DNA of 64,000 bases from Cohnella cholangitidis (GCF_014107495.1 NZ_CP041969.1:1116001-1180000); one strand, 5' to 3'; numbered from the stretch's first letter, positions 36,600-46,452 are shown. A program made the numbers and translations. Notes: generated by a model not told the origin, from the sequence alone.

Positions 36600-36938
36600 C
36601 TCCTCCTTGTATTTAACCCGTCACTCTCCATGCATGAGCGTATATCCAGATACAAAAATACATTTAATTCCACCGATCCACGCCTATTCGCACGAACCTA
36701 GACAAATTAAATGTACTTTTACCCACGCTTATTCATACTTCCTAGGTTTACCCAATTTTCGAAAAGGGATTCGCCAGAGAAGCGGCGGCAGTCCCTTTAA
36801 TCGAAAATTCGGCGACCTCCTAGCACAAGCCCCGCTCCCAACCGCTCGTCGACTACTCATTCCACGAAGGCGGGTGTCCAGAGGGCGGCAGCCCTTGGAA
36901 TCCCCCTTGGAAAGGGGGACTTAGGGGGATCGATCCAC
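36600..36938. repeat. icd-mdh intergenic region with internal repeats
   Basis: No gene. An inverted pair TACATTTAATT (36659-36669) / AATTAAATGTA (36705-36715) flanks one copy of CCACGCCTATTCGCAC, and a variant copy CCACGCTTATTCATAC follows. Two diverged copies of CCAGAG..GGCGGCAG.CCCTT (near 36772 and 36877) and a CCCCCTTGG..AAAGGGGG stem near 36905 complete it. It looks like a structured, perhaps dispersed, element inserted in the operon. Confidence 0.5.
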
Positions 36939-38231
36939 TTAGAAATTTTTGATGATTTCGTCAGCGAATGCGGAACATTTAACTTCCGTAGCGCCTTCCA
37001 TCAGACGAGCGAAATCGTAAGTGACGACTTTGCTGTTGATGGATTTTTCGAGGCCTTTGTAGATCAGGTCAGCCGCTTCCAACCAACCCAAGTGCTCAAG
37101 CATCATAACGCCGGACAAGATAACGGAACCTGGGTTCACGACGTCTTTGTCCGCGTATTTAGGAGCAGTACCATGAGTCGCTTCGAAGATAGCATGCCCA
37201 GTCAAGTAGTTGATATTAGCTCCAGGAGCGATACCGATTCCGCCTACTTGAGCAGCCAAAGCATCGGACAGGTAGTCGCCGTTCAGGTTCAACGTAGCGA
37301 TAACGTCGAAGTCGGTTGGACGAGTCAGAACTTGTTGCAGCGCGATGTCGGCGATCGCATCCTTGATTAGGATTTTGCCGGAATCAAGAGCGGCTTTCTG
37401 AGCTGCGTTAGCTGCTTCTTCGCCTTTGTCGGCTTTGATTTCGTCGTATTGAGCCCAAGTGAATACTTTATCGCCGAACTCTTGCTCAGCCACTTCGTAA
37501 CCCCAGTTTTTGAACGCGCCTTCGGTATATTTCATAATGTTGCCTTTATGAACGAGCGTAACGGATTTGCGGCCGTGTTTGATTGCATATTCGATCGCTG
37601 CGCGAACAAGACGTTTGGAACCGTCGGCGGAAACTGGTTTAATACCGATACCCGAAGTTTCAGGGAAGCGGATTTTGTTAACGCCCATTTCTTTTTGCAG
37701 GAACTCAAGCACTTTTTTCACTTGTTCCGTACCGGATTGGTACTCGATGCCCGCATAGATGTCCTCGGTGTTTTCACGGAAAATAACCATGTCCACCAGT
37801 TCAGGGCGTTTAACCGGGGAAGGTACGCCGTCGAAGTAGCGAACGGGACGCAAGCACACGTACAGGTCAAGCTCTTGGCGAAGCGCAACGTTCAGGGAAC
37901 GGATACCGCCGCCGATCGGCGTAGTCAAAGGTCCTTTGATCGCGATGATCATTTCGCGGATCGCCGTCAATGTGTCGGCTGGCAACCACTCGCCGTAAGT
38001 ATTAAAGGCTTTCTCGCCGGCGAACACTTCGTACCATGCGATTTGTTTTTCGCCTTTGTATGCTTTCTCTACCGCTGCGTCAAGCACGCGTTTGGAAGCT
38101 TTCCAGATGTCGCGGCCAGTGCCGTCGCCCTCGATGAAAGGGATGATCGGGTTGTTAGGTACGTTCAATACTCCGTTAGTTACCGTGATTTTCTCGCCGG
38201 AAGTCGGCGCTGCGAATTTTTCGAGTTTCAT
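36939..38231 (-). CDS. icd: NADP-dependent isocitrate dehydrogenase
   Basis: Citric acid cycle enzyme of 430 residues that converts isocitrate to 2-oxoglutarate. It is of the Bacillus/E. coli type: [14 protein letters not shown], the phosphorylatable-loop region with [47 protein letters not shown] and the cofactor region [17 protein letters not shown]. It follows citZ after a hairpin. Confidence 0.97.
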   Translation of the reverse strand: MKLEKFAAPTSGEKITVTNGVLNVPNNPIIPFIEGDGTGRDIWKASKRVLDAAVEKAYKGEKQIAWYEVFAGEKAFNTYGEWLPADTLTAIREMIIAIKGPLTTPIGGGIRSLNVALRQELDLYVCLRPVRYFDGVPSPVKRPELVDMVIFRENTEDIYAGIEYQSGTEQVKKVLEFLQKEMGVNKIRFPETSGIGIKPVSADGSKRLVRAAIEYAIKHGRKSVTLVHKGNIMKYTEGAFKNWGYEVAEQEFGDKVFTWAQYDEIKADKGEEAANAAQKAALDSGKILIKDAIADIALQQVLTRPTDFDVIATLNLNGDYLSDALAAQVGGIGIAPGANINYLTGHAIFEATHGTAPKYADKDVVNPGSVILSGVMMLEHLGWLEAADLIYKGLEKSINSKVVTYDFARLMEGATEVKCSAFADEIIKNF

Positions 38232-38277
38232 GAATCGTTTCTCCTCCTAAAATGGTGTTCTGGTTTTTCGCAAAGAA

Positions 38278-38322
38278 CCGGCGGCTTGCCTCATGCGCAT
38301 GGCATAAAAGGCAACCCGCCGG
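38278..38322 (-). other. Intercistronic hairpin between citZ and icd
   Basis: CCGGCGGGTTGCC against GGCAAGCCGCCGG (paired with a small internal bulge) and no T-run. A possible attenuator or processing site. Confidence 0.55.
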
Positions 38323-38336
38323 CAAGTGCATTCAAT

Positions 38337-39452
38337 TTAGCAGCGGTTCGCGATAGGCACGTAGTGCTGGTCGACTGGACCGACGTACTCCGCGCGGGGA
38401 CGAATGAGGCGATTGTCTTCGTACTGCTCGAGAATGTGCGCGGTCCAACCGGACACGCGGCTGATCGCGAAGATCGGCGTAAACAAGTCGCGAGGAATGC
38501 CCAGCATCGTGTAGCAGGAAGCGGAGTAGAAGTCTACGTTCGGCTTCAATCCTTTTTGGCCTGTTACCAGATCTTCGATCTTGACGGACATTTCATACAG
38601 CGTCATGTCGCCTTTCAATTCCCCGAGTTGACGGGACATTTGCATCAAATGCTTAGCCCGAGGGTCGCCGTTCTTATATACGCGGTGACCGAAGCCCATT
38701 ACCTTGACTTTGTTGTCCAGCTTGTTCTGGATGTATGATTCTACGTTGGCAAGGGAGCCGATCTCGTCCAGCATAACCATAACCGCTTCGTTAGCGCCGC
38801 CATGCAAAGGGCCTTTTAAAGCGCCGATAGCCGACGTTACGCCGGAATAAATGTCGGATAGCGTTGCTACCGTTACGCGAGCCGCGAAAGTCGAAGCGTT
38901 CAACTCGTGGTCCGCGTGAAGAACGAGCGCCTTGTCCATCGCTTCGATCGCGACTTGAGCAGGCTCTTCTCCAGTAAGCATATACAGGAAGTTATGAGCG
39001 ACTCCTACGCCTTTTTTCGGTGCGATCGGCTCTTTGCCTTCGCGAATACGCGCAAAAGCCGCGACGACCGCCGGCAATTGAGCCTGTAGCTTAACCGCTT
39101 TGCGGTAGTTGGCTTCTCTGCTCATGTCATTGGCTTCGCCGTCGTACAGCGCCAAGCTGGAGACGACAGTACGCAAAGCAGCCATGGAGTTGGTGCCTTT
39201 AGGATACAAGCGCAAGCCCGCGATTACGTCTGCAGGTACGACCGCGTATTCGCCAAGCTCCGCGATAAGCCCGTCCAGTTCCGATTGAGTTGGAAGCTTG
39301 CCGTGCCATAATAAGTACGCGACTTCTTCGAACGTCGCTTTTTCAGCCAGTTCGTCGATGTTGATGCCTTGATAGGTCAAGACGCCGTCGATAATGGAGC
39401 TGATCGTCGATTTAGCCGCAACGATGCCTTCAAGACCTTTTGTTGCTGTCAT
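38337..39452 (-). CDS. citZ: Citrate synthase
   Basis: Condenses oxaloacetate and acetyl-CoA; 371 residues, the short Gram-positive type. Active-site segments are HADHELNASTFAARV (first His), GFGHRVYKNGDPRA (second His) and NVDFYSASCYTMLGIP (Asp). AAAGGAGAG lies before the ATG. It is the first gene of the citZ-icd-mdh operon. Confidence 0.97.
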   Translation of the reverse strand: MTATKGLEGIVAAKSTISSIIDGVLTYQGINIDELAEKATFEEVAYLLWHGKLPTQSELDGLIAELGEYAVVPADVIAGLRLYPKGTNSMAALRTVVSSLALYDGEANDMSREANYRKAVKLQAQLPAVVAAFARIREGKEPIAPKKGVGVAHNFLYMLTGEEPAQVAIEAMDKALVLHADHELNASTFAARVTVATLSDIYSGVTSAIGALKGPLHGGANEAVMVMLDEIGSLANVESYIQNKLDNKVKVMGFGHRVYKNGDPRAKHLMQMSRQLGELKGDMTLYEMSVKIEDLVTGQKGLKPNVDFYSASCYTMLGIPRDLFTPIFAISRVSGWTAHILEQYEDNRLIRPRAEYVGPVDQHYVPIANRC

Positions 39453-39872
39453 TTACTCTCTCTCCTTTATCCCGAGAATTCAAAATCAATCGGCTTGTCT
39501 TATTCGCGCCGAACGACTTCATGGAAAGTCGCGAGAGAGCTAGAAGCTCTCCCGACTCAATAATGAACGAAAACGTCAAATAACATAGCTTTTTTTGACC
39601 TTTTTTAATGATAATCGATTTTTACGGGGAATGGAACCGATTACGGCATCAAAATGTTTTATCGGCACCATAAGCAATCGTTCTTGGAGACGTAGTTCAA
39701 TAGGTCGGATTTTGATCACGGACTCGTTCTATCTTTATCTTGGCAACATTAGTCATTTGCTTATTCGCTCTAATTATTCGAATGATTATTTTGTGATACA
39801 ATGAATACTTAAGTTCGAATGTCCGGTTAACGGCACCGAGAAGGCTGAGAAGCTAATCTGGAGGTCAATGAC
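39453..39872. promoter_or_regulatory. Divergent citZ/ppx control region
   Basis: No gene in 420 nt. The citZ leader contains a GTCGGGAGAGCT-TCT-AGCTCTCTCGCGAC hairpin (39528-39556), given here in parts. Near 39790 a GATACAAT element could be the -10 for ppx. I see a single TTAAC but no phased PhoP box. No further operator is certain. Confidence 0.45.
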
Positions 39873-41414
39873 ATGCATGATCAAGCAAACCGAATGACCG
39901 GAATTATCGATATCGGCTCCAACACCGTCCGTCTTTCCGTTTATCAACTGACGGACAACGGGGCGTACCGCGTCGTTGACCAAGGGCGCTGGCCGGCACG
40001 GCTTAGCCAGCGTTTGGACAAGACGGGTTTATTGCCGGACGAAGCCGTTGAAGAGCTGGCGGAAGTGCTCAGACACTTTTGCCGAATATGCCAGAAGCAC
40101 GGGGCGGATCGCGTTCGCGCGGTCGCGACCGCGGCAATACGCCAAGCCGTTAACAGAGAGTCGATCATCCGGCGGTTGTTCGCGATGACCGGGCTAACGA
40201 TAGAAGTGTTATCCGGCGAGGACGAAGCTAGAATCGGCAGCCAAGCGATGCTGAACAGCCTTAGCCTCTCGGATTGTTTCGTTGTCGACATCGGCGGCGG
40301 TAGCACCGAGATTTCGCTAATCCGGAACAGGAAAGTCGTATCGGCGGTTTCTTTTCCGATCGGTTGCGTCAACACTTCCGCCAAATACGCTTTGGGCAGC
40401 GGAACGATCTCTTCGTCCGTGCTTGCGGAAATTCAGTCCGAGGTTCGCCGTCTGCTAAGCGCTCAGAAGTGGATTGCCGGCCATCCCGGACTTCCGCTGA
40501 TCGGGTTGGGCGGAACCGTCCGCGCGCTTGCCAAGCTCCATCAGAGGGAATCGAATTACGCTTTCCCCCATCTTCACGGATATGAGCTGTCTATCCCCGA
40601 CCTTTCTTCCGCGCTCGATCTCTTGTCCGCCATCCCGGTCGACAAGAGACGGAAGCTCCCGGGATTGTCCAAAGATCGCGGCGACGTCATCGTGCCCGGG
40701 CTCGCAATCCTTCTCGGCGTCATGCAACAGATGCTGGCTTCGCGGTTGGTCGTGTGCGGTACGGGCCTGCGCGACGGGCTGTTCTACGAGACCTGCCTGT
40801 CCGGCCATCCCACGGACTCCGAAGATTATGTATTGAATGAAAGCATACGCAATCTGATCGCTTTATATCCGGTTGCTCCCGCAGAACATCTTCAGCAAGT
40901 TCGCAAGTTAGCCCTGACGGTATACGACCGATTGTCCCCTAACGCGAAGATGCCTCCGGAATGCCGCCGCTTGTTGGACACCGCGGCGCGGTTGTTCCGA
41001 ATCGGGACCGTTATCGACTATAACGACAGCGCGGATCATACGTTCTATATGCTATTGCATACGCATTGGAACGGTTTGTCCCACAGGGAGACGATCTTGA
41101 CCGCCGCCATCGCATCGTACAGAGGGACCAATCCGCTTAGGCGCAAGCTTTCCCCGTACCGGTCGATGCTCGCCGAAGGAGACGACAAGCTCGTTGCCAA
41201 GCTCGGTTCGTTGCTGCAGCTTGCCTCCGCGCTCGATCGCAGCGAATCTCAAGCTATCCTATCCTTGGAATTAAGCATTAAAGGATCCAAACTGCACATG
41301 GTCGCGGACGCCAGTCACCCCTTGCCCGTCGAGCGCATGGAAGTTGAGAACATCGCCAAGGAGCTCAAAAAAAATTGGGGAATTACTCCCGAACTGACGG
41401 TTCGGGTCCAGTAA
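39873..41414 (+). CDS. ppx: Exopolyphosphatase (Ppx/GppA family)
   Basis: Degrades polyphosphate or pppGpp; 513 residues. The actin-like ATPase fold is shown by IIDIGSNTVRLSVY (residues 10-23), DIGGGSTEIS (phosphate loop 2) and GLGGTVRALAKL. The C-terminal half is an HD-like helical domain (HTFYMLLHTHWNGLSHRE region). It converges on ppk with a 12-nt gap, so the enzymes making and breaking polyphosphate are paired. GGAGG lies upstream of ATG 39873. Confidence 0.93.
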   Translation: MHDQANRMTGIIDIGSNTVRLSVYQLTDNGAYRVVDQGRWPARLSQRLDKTGLLPDEAVEELAEVLRHFCRICQKHGADRVRAVATAAIRQAVNRESIIRRLFAMTGLTIEVLSGEDEARIGSQAMLNSLSLSDCFVVDIGGGSTEISLIRNRKVVSAVSFPIGCVNTSAKYALGSGTISSSVLAEIQSEVRRLLSAQKWIAGHPGLPLIGLGGTVRALAKLHQRESNYAFPHLHGYELSIPDLSSALDLLSAIPVDKRRKLPGLSKDRGDVIVPGLAILLGVMQQMLASRLVVCGTGLRDGLFYETCLSGHPTDSEDYVLNESIRNLIALYPVAPAEHLQQVRKLALTVYDRLSPNAKMPPECRRLLDTAARLFRIGTVIDYNDSADHTFYMLLHTHWNGLSHRETILTAAIASYRGTNPLRRKLSPYRSMLAEGDDKLVAKLGSLLQLASALDRSESQAILSLELSIKGSKLHMVADASHPLPVERMEVENIAKELKKNWGITPELTVRVQ

Positions 41415-41422
41415 TCCCCCAA
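41368..41422 (-). terminator. ppk terminator inside the 3' end of ppx
   Basis: Long hairpin: CTTGGGGGATTACT pairs with AGTAATTCCCCAA around CCCGAAC/GTTCGGG. It is followed on the minus strand by a T8 run that lies within ppx codons. Confidence 0.85.
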
Positions 41423-41426
41423 GTTC

Positions 41427-43511
41427 TTATTCGTACGCTGCCGCAACCGATTTCCACAGCGGAATATCCGCCGTCTCGAATTGGCTGCGCAGCGGAACGT
41501 TCTCGTTCGTCACGCGCGTATACGAGCCGGTGGATTGCAGCTCCCGCGCCTTGACGTTGTCCTGCAAATTCATATGCAACACGTTCATTAGCATGTGACG
41601 AAGCCCCGGATCGTACACGGGACACATCAGCTCGACTCTACGGCTCAAATTACGGGTCATCCAGTCCGCGCTGGAAATGTAAACCTCGTCATTCCCGCCT
41701 CCCGCGACGGAAAGAATTCTCGCATGCTCAAGGTAGCGGTCCACGATGCTGATTACGCGTATGTTCTCGCTAAACCCTTGCACTCCCGGCCTCAAGCAGC
41801 AAACTCCGCGCACGATCAACTCGATCTTTACGCCCGCCTGCGATGCCTCGTACAGCTTATCGATTATCGATTGATTCGATAAGGAATTCATTTTCGCCAC
41901 AATTCGTGCCGGACGTCCGGCAAGCGCATGCCCGATCTCCCGGTCGATCAGCTCGAACAGCTTCGGCTTTAAGCCGATCGGCGCCACGGCGAAGGAAGAC
42001 CATAAATGCGGAGTCGAATATCCCGTCATCTCGTTGAAGAGCGCGGTAGCGTCCGCTCCGATATCCGGATGGCTAGTAAATAAACCTGCATCGGTATAGA
42101 GCCGCGCGGTATTCTCGTTATAGTTTCCTGTACCGACATGGACGTATCTCCGCAACGTGTCCGCTTCTTTGCGAACGACCAACATGATTTTGGCATGCGT
42201 CTTCAACCCCACCAAGCCATAGACGACATGGCAACCGGCCTTCTCTAGTTGGCGTGCCCATGCGATGTTGCGAGCTTCGTCGAACCGGGCTTTGATTTCA
42301 ACGACGACGGTCACTTGTTTGCCCGATTCCGCCGCGCTCGCCAAAGCTTGAATGAGCACGGAATTGACGCTGACCCGGTATAAAGTCATCTTGATCGCCA
42401 GAACTCCCGGATCGGCTGCCGCTTCCAAAATAAAATCATTTACGACCTCGAACGACTCGTAAGGATGATAAACGAGGACATCCTTCTCGCGAAGCACGGA
42501 TAACATATCTTCCGTCTCGTCGAATTCCTCCGGATAGACCGGCTCATGCTTCGGATATCGAAGATGATCGTAATTCGGCAACGCGCCGACGAATTTAGAC
42601 AGGAAACCCAGATCAAGCGGTCCGTCGATCTCGTCGAACATATCGCCTTCCAGCTCCAGTTCATCGCTTAACAGCTCCATCGCGTCCGGATGGATTCCTT
42701 TCTCCACTTCAAGCCTTACGGGCAATCCGCGTCTGCGACGGCGCAGCTCCTTCTCGATTTCCTGCAGCAGATCCTCCGCGCCTTCCTCGTTCAACGTCAA
42801 ATCCGAGTTCCGCGTCACGCGAAAAGAATGAACGGCTTCCGTCCGATATCCGCTGAACAACAAGCCGATATGTTCCTTAATGAGGTCTTCCAGCAGAAGA
42901 AAGCTCAGCTTCCTGCTGTTTTTGCGCCCCGGAACGGGTACCGTGCGGGCCAAGATCGAAGGCACTTGAACGATCGCGCAGAACGATTCGTCCTCGTCCT
43001 CGCGAGAGTTCTGGCTCTCTTCCTTAAGCACGACCGACAAATAAAGCTCTTTGCTATGCAATAACGGAAAAGGACGGCTTTGATCGACGGCCATCGGCGT
43101 TAAAACCGGATAGATAATTCGCTTGAAGTAATCCGTCATCGAAGCCTTCTGATCCTCATGCAGCTCGCGGAAAGTCGTAATGGACACGCCTTCCTTTGCC
43201 AGCAGCCGCAAAAGATCCCGATAAGTCTTATACTGTTCGCGAACCATACGGGTCGTCCGTTTCATCAATCGTTTGATCAACCCTTGGGGAGTATAACCCG
43301 TGAAATCGGTTTTCAAATATCCCGCTTTGCTCTGAGCTTGCAATCCCGCAACCCTAACGCTCATGAATTCATCTAAATTGCTTTGCACGATTGATAGAAA
43401 TTGAAACCTTTCCAGAAGCGGCGTATCCGTATCTTCGGCTTCCTCAAGCACCCGTCTATTGAACTCCAGCCAACTTAAATCCCGGTTAATGTACTTTTTG
43501 ACGCCCGACAC
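41427..43511 (-). CDS. ppk: Polyphosphate kinase 1
   Basis: Makes polyphosphate from ATP; 694 residues, the usual length. An N-terminal helical domain begins INRDLSWLEFNRRVLEEA. The catalytic phospholipase-D-like halves include KMTLYRVSVNS, RRYVHVGTGNYNENTARLY with the phospho-accepting His, and VRGVCCLRPGV, then YISSADWMTRNLSRRVE. A four-repeat PhoP box lies upstream, so it should be induced on phosphate limitation. Confidence 0.96.
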   Translation of the reverse strand: MSGVKKYINRDLSWLEFNRRVLEEAEDTDTPLLERFQFLSIVQSNLDEFMSVRVAGLQAQSKAGYLKTDFTGYTPQGLIKRLMKRTTRMVREQYKTYRDLLRLLAKEGVSITTFRELHEDQKASMTDYFKRIIYPVLTPMAVDQSRPFPLLHSKELYLSVVLKEESQNSREDEDESFCAIVQVPSILARTVPVPGRKNSRKLSFLLLEDLIKEHIGLLFSGYRTEAVHSFRVTRNSDLTLNEEGAEDLLQEIEKELRRRRRGLPVRLEVEKGIHPDAMELLSDELELEGDMFDEIDGPLDLGFLSKFVGALPNYDHLRYPKHEPVYPEEFDETEDMLSVLREKDVLVYHPYESFEVVNDFILEAAADPGVLAIKMTLYRVSVNSVLIQALASAAESGKQVTVVVEIKARFDEARNIAWARQLEKAGCHVVYGLVGLKTHAKIMLVVRKEADTLRRYVHVGTGNYNENTARLYTDAGLFTSHPDIGADATALFNEMTGYSTPHLWSSFAVAPIGLKPKLFELIDREIGHALAGRPARIVAKMNSLSNQSIIDKLYEASQAGVKIELIVRGVCCLRPGVQGFSENIRVISIVDRYLEHARILSVAGGGNDEVYISSADWMTRNLSRRVELMCPVYDPGLRHMLMNVLHMNLQDNVKARELQSTGSYTRVTNENVPLRSQFETADIPLWKSVAAAYE

Positions 43512-43572
43512 TCGGTTTCCCCCTATTCATCCTGCAAGCGACTTCATCTATCATTGCTGACTCGTCTCTTTC

Positions 43573-43626
43573 ATTATGTTGGTCAATTGTAAACTCAACG
43601 TTAACGAATCGTTAACGCACAGTTAA
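43573..43626 (-). promoter_or_regulatory. Four-repeat PhoP box and promoter of ppk
   Basis: Minus strand TTAACT (43626-43621), TTAACG (43615-43610), TTAACG (43604-43599), TTTACA (43593-43588), exactly 11 bp apart. Nine nt later is -10 CATAAT (43578-43573). It is the best-conserved box in the window. Confidence 0.85.
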
Positions 43627-43675
43627 AAGAGGGAATAAAGCGTATAATCTTGGAAAATAAAAATAGAATATCGTT

Positions 43676-44089
43676 CTACCAGCGATTCGGACCGCGCGAG
43701 ATCGTGAAGCGGCCGCCGCGAACCAAACGTTCAATCCAGCGGTACAGGAACAGCCGATAGATCGGACGTGTAACCGGAATGACCATCGTTAACCCGACGA
43801 TATCCGTAAAAAAGCCCGGAACGATAAGCAAAATTCCTCCGACTAAAACGCAAAGCCCTTCCAATAACTTATTCCCGGGCGCTTGACCGGAGTGGATTTG
43901 CTGCTGGGCTTGCTGCCACACTTTACGTCCTTCCGTCTTGATTAACCAAACGCCTAACGCAGCGGTCGCGATCAATAAAACGAACGTCCCGAAACCGCCG
44001 ATCCAGCTCCCCACCATATAGATGCCCCATATTTCGATTAACATCGCGATGACCAATACCGGCAACCATTTTTTTTGCACGACTGGCAC
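43676..44089 (-). CDS. fxsA: FxsA family membrane protein
   Basis: Small integral membrane protein of 137 residues with three to four transmembrane segments. Family marks are IEIWGIYMVGSWIGGFGT, LLEGLCVLVGGILLIVPGFFTD (read as GGILLIVPGFFTD) and an Arg-rich cytosolic end. In E. coli FxsA overproduction suppresses F-exclusion of phage T7; the normal role is unknown. It follows the thioesterase gene by 20 nt. Confidence 0.88.
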   Translation of the reverse strand: MPVVQKKWLPVLVIAMLIEIWGIYMVGSWIGGFGTFVLLIATAALGVWLIKTEGRKVWQQAQQQIHSGQAPGNKLLEGLCVLVGGILLIVPGFFTDIVGLTMVIPVTRPIYRLFLYRWIERLVRGGRFTISRGPNRW

Positions 44090-44109
44090 CTTCCCTCTGC
44101 TCGTTTTCC

Positions 44110-44583
44110 TTACGTCTTAGGCTCACCTGCTAGCCGTACCATCTTATCATACCAGTCCGGCGCTTCGCGCGCGAAACGGACGGGCTTCCACTCCTTGTTG
44201 ACCCAGACGTGCTTCGTACCGCCTTGCACGAGTATATCCCCGGGCGGTTCCTCTCCTTCATAGCTAAATCCAAGAGTTTCCGTCAAATTGCCGCTAACGA
44301 CCCGGCTTTCGAATCGAACTCGAATGCTTGTCATCTCCGCTACGCGAGTGCACACCGTAACCCAGTCATCGTAAAGAGCAGGATGCTTAAATGAAGCCTC
44401 GACATCCGTAACCGGCAGCAGCAATCCCCGGGCTTCCATTTCCTTGTAGGCAATCCCCGCTTGCCTTACCCACTCCGTTCGCCCGATCTCGAACCAGTTC
44501 AAATAGTTCGCGTGATAGACGACCCCCATTTGATCGGTCTCCTGATACCTAACCCGCAAAGGGAACAAAAACCATTTGCCCAT
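44110..44583 (-). CDS. YbgC-like acyl-CoA thioesterase (4HBT hotdog)
   Basis: Hotdog-fold enzyme of about 157 residues that hydrolyses acyl-CoA thioesters. The 4HBT active-site segment is RYQETDQMGVVYHANYLNWF, with the catalytic Asp in TDQMGVVYH. ATG 44583 has AGGAGGT just upstream; the longer frame to 44655 runs into the pyk terminator and is rejected. It forms a pair with fxsA. Confidence 0.9.
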   Translation of the reverse strand: MGKWFLFPLRVRYQETDQMGVVYHANYLNWFEIGRTEWVRQAGIAYKEMEARGLLLPVTDVEASFKHPALYDDWVTVCTRVAEMTSIRVRFESRVVSGNLTETLGFSYEGEEPPGDILVQGGTKHVWVNKEWKPVRFAREAPDWYDKMVRLAGEPKT

Positions 44584-44642
44584 CCCGTTACCTCCTAATG
44601 CATATGACGTCCGTGCGTCAGGGTTTCCGGTCGTCCGGATAT

Positions 44643-44678
44643 AAAAATCCCCCACAGCAACGCTGCGGGGAATTTTCC
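44643..44678 (-). terminator. Intrinsic terminator after pyk
   Basis: TTCCCCGCAGC-GTT-GCTGTGGGGGA hairpin followed on the minus strand by TTTTTAT. Confidence 0.9.
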
Positions 44679-44697
44679 AGCACGATCTCTCGATCTA

Positions 44698-46452
44698 TTA
44701 CATCACTTTTGCTTGGCCGGAATAGATCACGCCGTGCTCTGCATACAAAGTGACTTCCATTTCGTCCTTCAAGAGCTTAATCGCGTCGTTAACGCCTACG
44801 ATTACCGGGATACCCAGGTTAAGCCCGACTACGGCCGCGTGGCAAGTAATGCCGCCGCATTCCGTGATGACTGCCGCCGCTTGTTCGAAAGCAGGCATGT
44901 AATCTTTATCCGTGGACGGAGCCACAAGAATCGCACCAGGCTTCATCTTGCGAATCGCCTCTTCCGGCGTATTCGCGATAACGACTTTACCCGTAGCGCT
45001 CTGCGATCCGATTCCTTGGCCTTTGGCGATCAATTCCCCAACGTTGTGGATCTTGATCAGGTTCGTCGTACCGGAACGACCGACCGGAACGCCCGCAGTA
45101 ATAATGATCGTGTCTCCAAGACGTACGGTACCGGTCTCCATGGCGCCTTTAACGGCAATTTCGAACATTTCGTCCGTTGTTTTCGCGGATACGCCTTTCA
45201 CCGGAAGGACGCCCCATACAAGCTGCAAACGGCGAAGCACTTGATCGACAGGCGTAACGGCGATGATCTGCGATTTCGGTTTGTATTTGGAAATCATGCG
45301 CGCCGTATAGCCGCTCTCCGTAGAAGTAACGATCGCTCTCGCATCCAGATCGAGCGCGGAGTTCGCCACCGCTTGGCTGATCGCTTCCGTAACGGAAGTT
45401 TGTTGAGCGTTAGCTTGTTTGATGAAAATTTCGCGGTAGTGCAACGCGGACTCCGCGCGCTCCGCGATGCGGGACATCGTCTCAACGGACTCGACCGGAT
45501 ATTTGCCCGCGGCCGTTTCGCCGGAAAGCATGATCGCATCCGTTCCGTCGAAGATCGCGTTCGCAACGTCGGAAGCTTCCGCGCGCGTCGGACGAGGGTT
45601 CCGTTGCATGGAATCCAGCATTTGCGTTGCCGTAATGACCGGTTTGCCCGCACGGTTACACTTCTCGATCATCAGCTTCTGTACAAGCGGAACTTCTTCG
45701 GCCGGAATCTCTACGCCGAGGTCTCCGCGGGCAACCATCAGGCCGTCGGAAACTTCAAGAATTTCGTCGAGATTGTCGACGCCTTGTTGGTTTTCGATTT
45801 TCGAGATGATTTGAATGTGGCGAGCATCGTGGCGCTCGAGAAGTTCGCGAATTTCCAGCACGTCGCTAGCGCGGCGAACGAAGGAAGCCGCGATGAAATC
45901 TACGCCCATTTCGATACCGAATTTGATGTCGCCGATATCTTTTTCCGTAAGTCCAGGCATCGAGATCGCTACGCCCGGAACGTTTACGCCTTTTTTGCTT
46001 TTGATTTGGCCGCTGTTAACGATTTGGCATTTGATTTCCGTGCCTTGGATATCAACGACCGTTAGGCCGATCAAGCCATCGTCGATCAGGATCGTCGAAC
46101 CGACGCTAATATCGCTCGGCAATTCCTTATACGTAATCGGAACGCGGTTGATGTCGCCCAAGATTTCTTCCGTCGTCAAGGTAATGTATTCGCCTTGAAC
46201 AAGCTCGATCGGCTCTTCTTTCAATTTGCCGAGACGAATTTCCGGACCTTTGGTGTCGAGCAGGATCGCAACCGTTTTGTTAAGATCCTGGCAAGCTTGG
46301 CGGATCGTTTTCATCCGGGTGCCGTGCTCTTCGAAGTCGCCGTGGGAGAAGTTCAGACGGGCGACGTTCATGCCGGCGCTGATCAATTTTTTGGTGTTTT
46401 CCAATGATTCGCTGGAAGGGCCGATCGTACACACAATTTTTGTTTTACGCAT
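44698..46452 (-). CDS. pyk: Pyruvate kinase with C-terminal PEP-utiliser-like domain
   Basis: Glycolytic enzyme, about 584 residues, longer than the 470 of E. coli. The barrel starts [26 protein letters not shown] and [12 protein letters not shown] are present, as is the [10 protein letters not shown] active-site segment. The last 110 residues match the mobile phosphohistidine-like domain of PEP-utilising enzymes ([17 protein letters not shown]), as in Bacillus and Geobacillus. ATG 46452 has GGAGG 11 nt upstream and is preferred over 46482. It lies 48 nt after accA without a terminator between them. Confidence 0.96.
   Translation of the reverse strand: MRKTKIVCTIGPSSESLENTKKLISAGMNVARLNFSHGDFEEHGTRMKTIRQACQDLNKTVAILLDTKGPEIRLGKLKEEPIELVQGEYITLTTEEILGDINRVPITYKELPSDISVGSTILIDDGLIGLTVVDIQGTEIKCQIVNSGQIKSKKGVNVPGVAISMPGLTEKDIGDIKFGIEMGVDFIAASFVRRASDVLEIRELLERHDARHIQIISKIENQQGVDNLDEILEVSDGLMVARGDLGVEIPAEEVPLVQKLMIEKCNRAGKPVITATQMLDSMQRNPRPTRAEASDVANAIFDGTDAIMLSGETAAGKYPVESVETMSRIAERAESALHYREIFIKQANAQQTSVTEAISQAVANSALDLDARAIVTSTESGYTARMISKYKPKSQIIAVTPVDQVLRRLQLVWGVLPVKGVSAKTTDEMFEIAVKGAMETGTVRLGDTIIITAGVPVGRSGTTNLIKIHNVGELIAKGQGIGSQSATGKVVIANTPEEAIRKMKPGAILVAPSTDKDYMPAFEQAAAVITECGGITCHAAVVGLNLGIPVIVGVNDAIKLLKDEMEVTLYAEHGVIYSGQAKVM

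Noticed and set aside
36526-36924. 132-codon plus-strand frame across the icd-mdh gap
   Set aside because: It starts inside mdh on the opposite strand, has no ribosome binding site, and its peptide is the usual translation of repeat-like DNA.
44584-44655. N-terminal extension of the thioesterase to 44655
   Set aside because: It would run through the pyk terminator; ATG 44583 has AGGAGGT directly upstream.
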